Origin: Brasenia schreberi
Lineage: Eukaryota > Streptophyta > Magnoliopsida > Nymphaeales > Cabombaceae
Assembly: GCA_036023115.1 (NCBI GenBank)
Contig: JAYKKT010000079.1
Location: 13,693,501 to 13,757,500 of the forward strand
Length of the DNA stretch: 64,000 bases
Direction of reading: 5' to 3'
Shown: positions 57,401 through 64,000 of the stretch, in pieces
Layout: each line of letters begins with the position of its first letter
Numbering within the stretch: position 1 is the stretch's first letter
Program-made: the position numbers and the translations under genes
Notes under the pieces: generated by a model
Databases searched by the model: none
What the model was told of the DNA's origin: nothing
The model's input: only the letters and a program-made list of their open reading frames with translations

Positions 57401-57980
57401 TATATTGTGTATGAGACCTAATATCAACTTTGTTGTTGATTTTGTACATAGATATGAAAGTAATCATCGTTTGCAACAATCTTGAGATATCTAAAAGGAA
57501 CAAGGAATTTAAAATGATGCTATTAAGCAAATGAATTAAAAGTGGTTTGATACTCATATGCTGATTTTATTAGAGCAAAAACAATAAATCAACTTTTGAT
57601 CAAGTTTTCTTATTTGAAGGTGATGTTTTTTAGTCATACAAGAAACATGGATGTGTAGCTTTATATACGAAAGATGCTGAGTATGTTGCTTCTAATATGG
57701 TTGCTACTAGTATCTTTTGGCTAAACTACTTCATTCATGATTTAAAGTTGGATATAGCCGATGAGTTAGTTGCCATTATTCTCTAATAAAGAGTAAAGTT
57801 GATAGCTCAAAAAGCAAACAGATAATAGTAAAGTATTATTTTGTACATGATATGGTATAAAAGAATGAAAAGATCAGTCTCTTAGATATGCTAGCATGCT
57901 CCCTTGACTAAAGATATATGTAAAGATTTTGCTTGTTACCTACATAGGTTTAAGACATGTCTAAAGCTTTATGTTGTATG
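54480..57980 (+). mobile_element. Decayed Ty1/copia retrotransposon interior
   Basis: Gag (UBN2-type): MFDTISTKYDSTSELDVQFF and NNIIEHMSKM at 54733-54900, with a degenerate zinc knuckle near 55185-55215. Integrase: LLEIMHMDIYGSFKIKSHQG and NAYFIILVNDYSSYVY at 55890-56000, then a hAT-like insertion, then LLSYKSQVLDTFKN at 57040. After an internal deletion, RNase H/terminal pol residues follow (TPVAKEVSL, LRYLKGTRNLK-like, then ADFIRAK). Stops are everywhere. Confidence 0.78.
56008..57028. mobile_element. Non-autonomous hAT-like element inside the copia integrase
   Basis: Left end TAGGAGCGGAACTACTTTAG; the right end read inwards is CAGTAGTGGACCTAAGATTT. Both fit the plant hAT terminus CAGNGGCGGANCTA. 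The flanking 8-mers TATATATA (56000-56007) and AATACATA (57029-57036) agree at six positions. The host integrase reading resumes directly behind it. No transposase inside. 1021 bp. Confidence 0.7.
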
Positions 57981-58250
57981 GAAATATATACATAAGTTGT
58001 TATGTAGGAAAAAATATTAATTATAAAAAAATACATAAAAAGTATAATTCATGACAATTGTACTTCTGTATGACTGAAAATTGATACAAGTGAAAAGTCA
58101 TGAAATAGTAAGAGGAAGTCATAGTATGATGATTTGGCTCATATGACTAGATGAGAGATGATAACTCATATTAATTAATTGTCATAAGGCCTCATACATA
58201 ACGGTCATACAATAAGGAAGGAAGGAAGGCTCTCTTCTGTATTGCATGAA
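57950..58250 (+). repeat. Probable 3' LTR of the copia element
   Basis: Follows the end of pol and aligns in reverse complement with 29930-30310. The 5' LTR was not found. Confidence 0.55.
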
Positions 58251-58509
58251 ACATTTTCGATTTTAAACAACATAGTTTTGGAAAACATATCAGTTTCTAT
58301 TTATGAAAGAAACACGGAGTCGTTTCTCTTGGTGGTAACCGGCATCGAAAAAGGCAAAAAAACAAAAAGGAGATAAAAATAGGCAAGAGTTAACAGACAA
58401 TACACGAAAAGTTTCAATGCAGAGTGTGGAGGTTACGCGGGAAGAGTAAAACTCATACTCACCTCTTTCTCCAACCTTGGTTTTAAGACTTTGGTAATTG
58501 AATAAATGC

Positions 58510-58737
58510 CTGGTGGCGGTCTTGACAAGTGGTTGCATTCGAGCAATGAGAATCTGAGTCTTCTTCAAAGATTGAATGTCATGATCAATGTGTCAGCGCT
58601 CTGGAGTACCTCCACCAAGACTACACAGAGCCGATTGTCCACTGTGATTTGAGAGCAAGCAATATCTTGTTTGATGATTCCATGACTGCTCATGTTACTG
58701 ACTTTGAGATTGCAGGGATGCTACTGGGAAATAAATC
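58510..58737 (+). pseudogene. LRR receptor kinase fragment
   Basis: It reads LDKWLHSSNENLSLLQRLNV then, after a frameshift, SALEYLHQDYTEPIVHCDLR, ASNILFDDSMTAHVTDFEIA. This is the kinase catalytic loop of LRR-XII-type (FLS2/EFR-like) receptor kinases. The loop HCDLK reads HCDLR and the DFG motif reads DFE. Only about 75 residues are present, without LRRs or the N-lobe. It is dead. Confidence 0.82.
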
Positions 58738-59147
58738 TTTCATTTAGATTCGGATTTTCAATTTTTGATTGGGTTTCAGTTCAGAATTTAAATGATTCGG
58801 TTGTTTCGGTTTAGTTCTTGTAGCTTAAGACTTCGCGAGACCGACCAAATTATGAGTGGAAAACATATTTCACATGGTATTCAGTTTTTGCTTGGCCCTT
58901 GTGCATTTTGATGTACCACAATATTTATATTTTGAATTGCATTCCTCCTAATCTAGCTATGGGAGAAGTGGTGGTTGTCTTCAAAAGGATTAAAGAAAAT
59001 TGGGTTGGGAAGTTCTCTTTGGTTGACCAAGCAAGGCATGTTTGAGCATTTGTTTCATGAGGTTACTATGGCCAAGGATTGTGAGGTTTCAGGGACAGTT
59101 GATTCTTTTTCCCCTTCTATTTGTAACTTGGGTTGGAAAGTTGCCCA
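58738..59147. other. Flank of the kinase fragment, nothing recognised
   Basis: No gene, RNA or repeat can be supported. Confidence 0.35.
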
Positions 59148-59270
59148 GATTGTTAGCTCAACTGGCAAAGCTCTTGAACTCCCTTCATGTACGTGTCGAG
59201 TTCGATTCCTGCAAGGTGCACGCTTGTTTATGTCTTAGGCTTCAGCTTAGTGTTGTAACAGAAAGGGGAA
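59148..59270 (+). mobile_element. tRNA-derived SINE, family 1
   Basis: Box-A-like TTAGCTCAACTGGCAAAGC, box B GAGTTCGATTCCTGC, GGTGCACGCTTG, AGGCTTCAGCTTAGTGTTGT, then AACA and an A-rich tail. Confidence 0.78.
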
Positions 59271-59300
59271 AAAATCCCTAAAGTACAGCTTTACACTAGG

Positions 59301-59370
59301 ACCGTTGCTGCTTTTGAGAGTTCGACTCCCGGAGGGTGCGTGTGTGTGTCAGGCTTCATTTTTAACTTTT
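59301..59370 (+). mobile_element. Partial tRNA-derived SINE, family 1
   Basis: Box B GAGTTCGACTCCCGGAGGG, then TGCGTGTGTGTGTCAGGCTTC. The head is missing. Confidence 0.65.
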
Positions 59371-62343
59371 TGGAAAATGTATATACTTTTCTGTTTTTAT
59401 TATTTATTTAACCATTTTCACCATTTAAAATATGATTTTCAACAATTTTTATTTTATCGCAGTATATTGCAAGCCCACCTTTTTGCATTTGCTGTCCAAA
59501 ACTTTGTCACATTGCTGGTAACAATGCTTGGACAAAGAGAAAGCCGTGGATAATTTTGCTTGTCACACAATTGAATGATATGAAGAAAGCATAGCAATTT
59601 GAACAAAAAAGGTACGCATAGAAATAAATTTAAACACTATGGAGCTGATGATCCAAATTTAGAGAGACCTTTCTATGGGGCCATGGATCTGACAAAACCT
59701 GATGTCTTCGATGAAAACCGGTATCTAGTCCTAACTTGGATCCTACAACTTCTAATACATATATAATATATACTTATACTGATCATTTATTTTTTGAGAG
59801 CATATTTAAAAAGTTATTCAAGTTTTAACAAAATGTAAAAGATATCTCGTTATATTCATATCCTCCAAAGTAAAGGATTAACATAAGTATGTATGTGTGA
59901 AAGCTTGCTCAATCATACATATATGTATATATGTATATATACATATATAATATATTGAATGGCATTGAATCATGAGGTCCGTCCATCAAGAAGAATCTTT
60001 ACCATCTATAAGACATGAAAACCCAGTTTCAGCGTGATTCAGCCCCCTAATCTCTCTCTTCTCTCCAAGTGATTTAAAACCAGCGACCGACGTCCTCCGT
60101 CCCTCCCAACCGAAGCAACCAGAAACCAGTTCCAGCATGATTCAGACGGAGAACCAGCGACCTGCAATTGTTCATCGACGGCAACTGACAATCGATATTG
60201 ATAGACCGGTTTAGGAATCCTTAAATCGCCAAACTAATCTGGTTAACCTAAACTCTAGGTCATCCGTTCGTCTCTAATTCCTGTTAGGATTCATTGTTAT
60301 TCTGTTCAGTCTTAATAGTCAATCTACTATATTCATTGTTGGTTACTCCGGCTCTTGTTAGTGAAATCCCCTTTGCACTTCACTGTCAACCGGTCTCCCT
60401 CCTCCATGTCAACGAGAAGCTACCTAGAACCAGCGAGGACCGACGATCGACAATAAGAGACGTTGACGGCTGACCATCGATGGCAAAAGACCAGTTCAAG
60501 AATCCCTAAATCCCCAAACTTATATGGTTAATGTAGAACTTAAGGGCCAAGAGCGGTGTTGATAGCTCGTGTGAATGCTGGAGTTTGAGGTGGAAGTTAT
60601 CGGAAAGATACGGAGAGATAAAAGAAGAAGAGAAGAATGAGAGGGTGGTTGTGATCTTGTAATGTTTTTTTCCTCAAAATTATTTATGCACTGTATTCTT
60701 TGTACAATATTTATAGATGGCTTCATTCATCTTTGTGGTTTTTACGTTTGAGTTTTTCGTTACAAGGTGTTCTGTGTTTTAATTTCTTTAACGTTACTCT
60801 TTCTCTGTACCGTTCTAAGTTTCTCTTTTGTGTAACCTTTTTACAACCAAAGAATGCCCATTTTACATTAGAGAACTCTCTAGGAGGCATTTGTTTGTCT
60901 CTAACTCATGGTTTTCCTGGAACAAAAAGTCAGAACTGAACTCGGACCAGACTCGTTACGGCTTGAGTCTTAAATTGTTCAGAACTGGAACAATTCATTG
61001 GAAAATTAAAATTTTAAAAAATAAAAAAATACATGTAGAATTGGCTACTGCAGGTTCTGGTTTCATAGAAAATGGAACTGGAACCGAATCAGGTGGTCCC
61101 AGCTCCACATCCGGTTTGTCCTGTTCTGGTTCCAGCTAGTTCTCGGGCTAGTCCGGTTCTGGTTGGAGCCGATGGTCCGGCTCAAACCAGCCATGTCTAG
61201 CTCAACACAAAAGAAGAAGAAAAATACTTCGATTATCTTCGACAAAACGGCTTGCACTGTGGTAAATAAGCCACTCGCCGGAGAAGCTAGTCACCAAAAG
61301 TGTAGACAACATGCCATGCCGATCCATATTGCAATATGTGGGTCAGATACTGGGTCTAGAAGACCATGGACTGGTTTCAAGATCCGTCATTCAGGTGAAC
61401 TCGTACAAAAGTGGGTCGGACCAGGTTACTAATCCATCCGATTCATTGTAAGGGTAATTTCGTCTATTGGGCGTTCAATGTTATTTTCACAAAGCGTGAG
61501 GGACGTATATTAGATAAGCCTAACTTAGCGGAGGGCGACTTCCAAAGGAGGCCCTTAATAATTGCTTGACAACGATACGCCACGTGGGTTGGTAGAATAT
61601 TGCTGTCACTACCACTCATTGTTGGTCCACGTGGCAAGCGGCAAGTGCATGTCACTTAAGGCATGCATTCCATGGATGTGTCATGTAAGCATGCATTTAT
61701 CATATCATGCATGATGGAGATGGCCATGACGTGTTATTGGCCATAGGATGACATGTCATCTAGCTAATGATGACGCGGAATATGATAAACAATAGAACAG
61801 GGTTTACGTTTAAATTGGATGATCAAGAGGAATGATTCCAAAGATACCGAATCAAGCTAGCCACACAAACTAGCAATTTGAGTCGTCTTGGACTCGTTTC
61901 CTTCTGCTATGTACAAACTCGGACCTAAACCAATATGGGCCCAACCAAGTCAAGGCTAGGACTCACCTGGGTCTGTTTGCGCTGCTGTCCCTGTGAGCAG
62001 ACCCGGGGTCGAGCAGTTGCCTGAACCCTCCTCAAACGATTGATTATTTACACTAGATGGTTTGGCTAGAATATTTAGCATGATGACTTCTTAAGAGGTC
62101 TTTAATTCTAGTATTCTTCTTTCCCAAGCTCACTTAACTATACAGTTTCGATGGGACCTAATACATTGCTGTTTGTAGGTCCACATTTCATGGTGAAGGA
62201 TTCGGCCAAGTTTCTTTTTTTTCCCTTATAATATTTAAGAGAAAGCAGACATCGCACCTCAATGTCCAAATATATTGGATAGCCACAGCATGCCATTGAC
62301 GAAAACTAGGTGGCAATCTGATTTTGTAATCTCTTTCTCTCTT
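59371..62343. other. Intergenic, no gene seen
   Basis: 59930-59955 is a TATATGTA simple repeat. Near 60150-60250 and 60430-60540 two related segments share GACGGCAA/GATGGCAA, AGACC, and AATCCCTAAATCCCCAAACT-like text. 60910-61190 is rich in GGTTC/GGAAC words. No coding region is supported. Confidence 0.4.
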
Positions 62344-62366
62344 AATATATATATATATATATATAT
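62344..62366. repeat. Short (TA)n
   Basis: About 11 TA units. Confidence 0.9.
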
Positions 62367-64000
62367 CTTTAAAGATATTAATATTTTGATCCTTAAGATC
62401 AACAATTGAGATCTGTAAAACAAAAAACAAAATAGTTAACAAGTGCATTTAATGTACTTACCAAAAATATTATGATACTTTTTTATTTTTGAATTTAATT
62501 ATTGATCTCAATGAAAGGTTGAGTTTGTGCATTTACCAGTTCGCTTTCTCTTTCTTTCTCTCTCTCTCTCTCTCTCAATATATATATCCATTTTGGCAGT
62601 AGCATGGGAAAGAGTGAAGTTAATTGACATCGTTGTGGGGAGCGTTGACACAGTTGTATTATTTATTTCAGATACACCTAATGATGAGTATCTGTTATAG
62701 TGATAGCTGTAGGATAACTCTATACTTGCTTCTAGACTAGCATTATTATTGGTCATACTATACCGTATTATATTTTATTTAGGGAACAACTTTATAAAAT
62801 TTGAAGGTGGAAGAAAGTATGTCAACATTTCCAATACCATGGTGTCCCCTTCAGTTAAAATTAGCACATTATATATGAAGCAGAGTTGGAGGAGATCATA
62901 TTACATATGAACCACAGTTGTACCATCAGTTTTAAGAACAAAATGAGTGTTGCTAAATTGCCTGTTAACCATGGTATAAGTTGCCTGTTTCCCCTGGTAC
63001 TATATGTCTTGCCTTAAAAAAACAATGGGTGTTACTAAAGAAACACGCTTTTTACTAAGCATACACTTCTTATCCTTAAAAAGTACCACCATACTAGCAC
63101 ATGTCCTCTCCTCATATCCAAGGAGACATACTATCTCCTCTAGAGTTTTTTCAGGGTTTTTCAACGAAAAAGGGATGGTGGAAGAGGGGAGGGAGGTGGA
63201 GCAAGCTTGTGTAGGCAGTGGGTTTCAATGGCACGAGAGAGAGAAAGTGGAGCTACAAATGGTGGACTCCAACTACATGAGAGAGAGTAGCGAGAGAGCA
63301 GGAAGAGATGAGACGAGTGAGAGGAGAGGAGGCCGGCATGCTTCTGGAGTAGGAGGAGAGGAGCAACAGGCTCTTATGGCATGATTACGGTATGAAGAGA
63401 TCTTCAGTGCAAGCTCTATGAGATAAGAGAAGGGAGGTGTTGGGGCAGTCGATGAGTTTGCCAGAGTCGTCTGGATGTTGGGCTGTGTTTATGGCATAGC
63501 GGACTGTCTGATCTTGATTTTGGTTTCGGTTTCTCCTATAATTTGTATTTCCTTTGCTTTTGGTTTCTCTTTTTTTCTTTTGTATTTCCTTTAAAATAGG
63601 ATAAAAAAGAACAAAGAAGAGGAGATAGTTTTTTTTAGGTTACCCGCAGAGGGTTTCTCAAAAGATTGTAATGTGAATCACGCACCTCATTTTTTGTATG
63701 ATTGTTTTGTATTTATACATGACTTTTTTCATCTTTCGAGTTTTTCTCTCTGGGCTTTCCTTTTTAACACCCATTTCACTTTATCCGGAAAATACATATG
63801 ACTTTTTCAAAATGAAATAGTTTTATTAATGTTTATATTTTCAAAAATACAATCTCATGAAATCTGGGAAGAAGAACCTTCTTCCCGTATTTCATGGTTG
63901 TTATTAGTAATGGGGGGTCACCCACTACTTAGAGAAGGTTGGGGGAGAGAGTAGTAGGAAATAGAAGGGAGGAGAGAGAAAGAGGGGTGTATGTCTTAGT
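62367..64000. other. Intergenic, no gene seen
   Basis: 62480-62530 shares an AT-rich block with the MITE-like element at 14395. A (CT)n run lies at 62549-62576. An open frame at 63004-63384 (126 codons) is purine-rich at its end and matches nothing I recognise; it is not called a gene. Confidence 0.4.

Noticed and set aside
61525..61555. GGAGGGCGACTTCCAAAGGA, similar to the hairpin of the gene-capturing LTR
   Set aside because: The flanks share nothing with the LTR, so a third family member is not supported.
63004..63384. 126-codon open frame near the right end
   Set aside because: No recognisable domain; its last third is a purine-rich low-complexity stretch; no splice or promoter support.

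Overview
This is AT-rich plant nuclear DNA. The evidence is two host genes with many introns and canonical GT/AG splice sites, tRNA-derived SINEs, RTE-type LINEs, Ty1/copia and Tat-type Ty3/gypsy LTR elements, hAT remains and long CT/TA microsatellites. The long transposon-filled introns suggest an angiosperm with a medium to large genome, perhaps a magnoliid or early-diverging eudicot. The species cannot be fixed from the window.

Layout. 1-12381 (minus) holds the first eight coding exons of an ARIADNE-type RBR E3 ubiquitin ligase; its 3' part runs off the left edge. Its 6.4 kb second intron holds an RTE LINE with an 18-bp target duplication, a decayed hAT transposase interrupted by a second RTE, and the remains of an LTR element carrying pieces of three host genes. 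12.4-23.2 kb is intergenic, with SINEs, a MITE-like element, microsatellites and an RTE tail. 23671-28028 (plus) is a complete six-exon gene for an INT1-like tonoplast inositol/H+ symporter of 508 residues.

From 28 to 58.3 kb the window is almost entirely nested transposable elements. They are a 111-bp RTE tail with a perfect 18-bp duplication, an antisense copia fragment, and an RTE split by a 5278-bp non-autonomous LTR retrotransposon (31796-37073). Then come another RTE with a perfect 17-bp duplication, a full-length 12.67 kb Tat-lineage gypsy element (41367-54036, duplication ATTGG) with two RNase H domains, and a decayed copia whose integrase is split by a hAT-like non-autonomous element. 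58.5-64 kb has a small LRR-kinase pseudogene fragment, SINE copies and otherwise unassigned DNA.

The most interesting system is a family of gene-capturing, non-autonomous LTR retrotransposons present twice. The element at 31796-37073 has paired LTRs, a primer site matching initiator tRNA-Met, a polypurine tract and a 5-bp target duplication. No gag or pol was recognised in it. Its interior holds sense-strand pieces of plastid pyruvate kinase, a phosphoglycerate-kinase-like protein and a nardilysin-like M16 peptidase, plus a 29-bp minisatellite whose units form hairpins. The truncated relative at 8918-9984 has a matching LTR and primer site, followed by pieces of a UBA2-type RRM protein, an ADP/ATP carrier and a PPR protein. 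The two host genes themselves look intact and unrelated in function.
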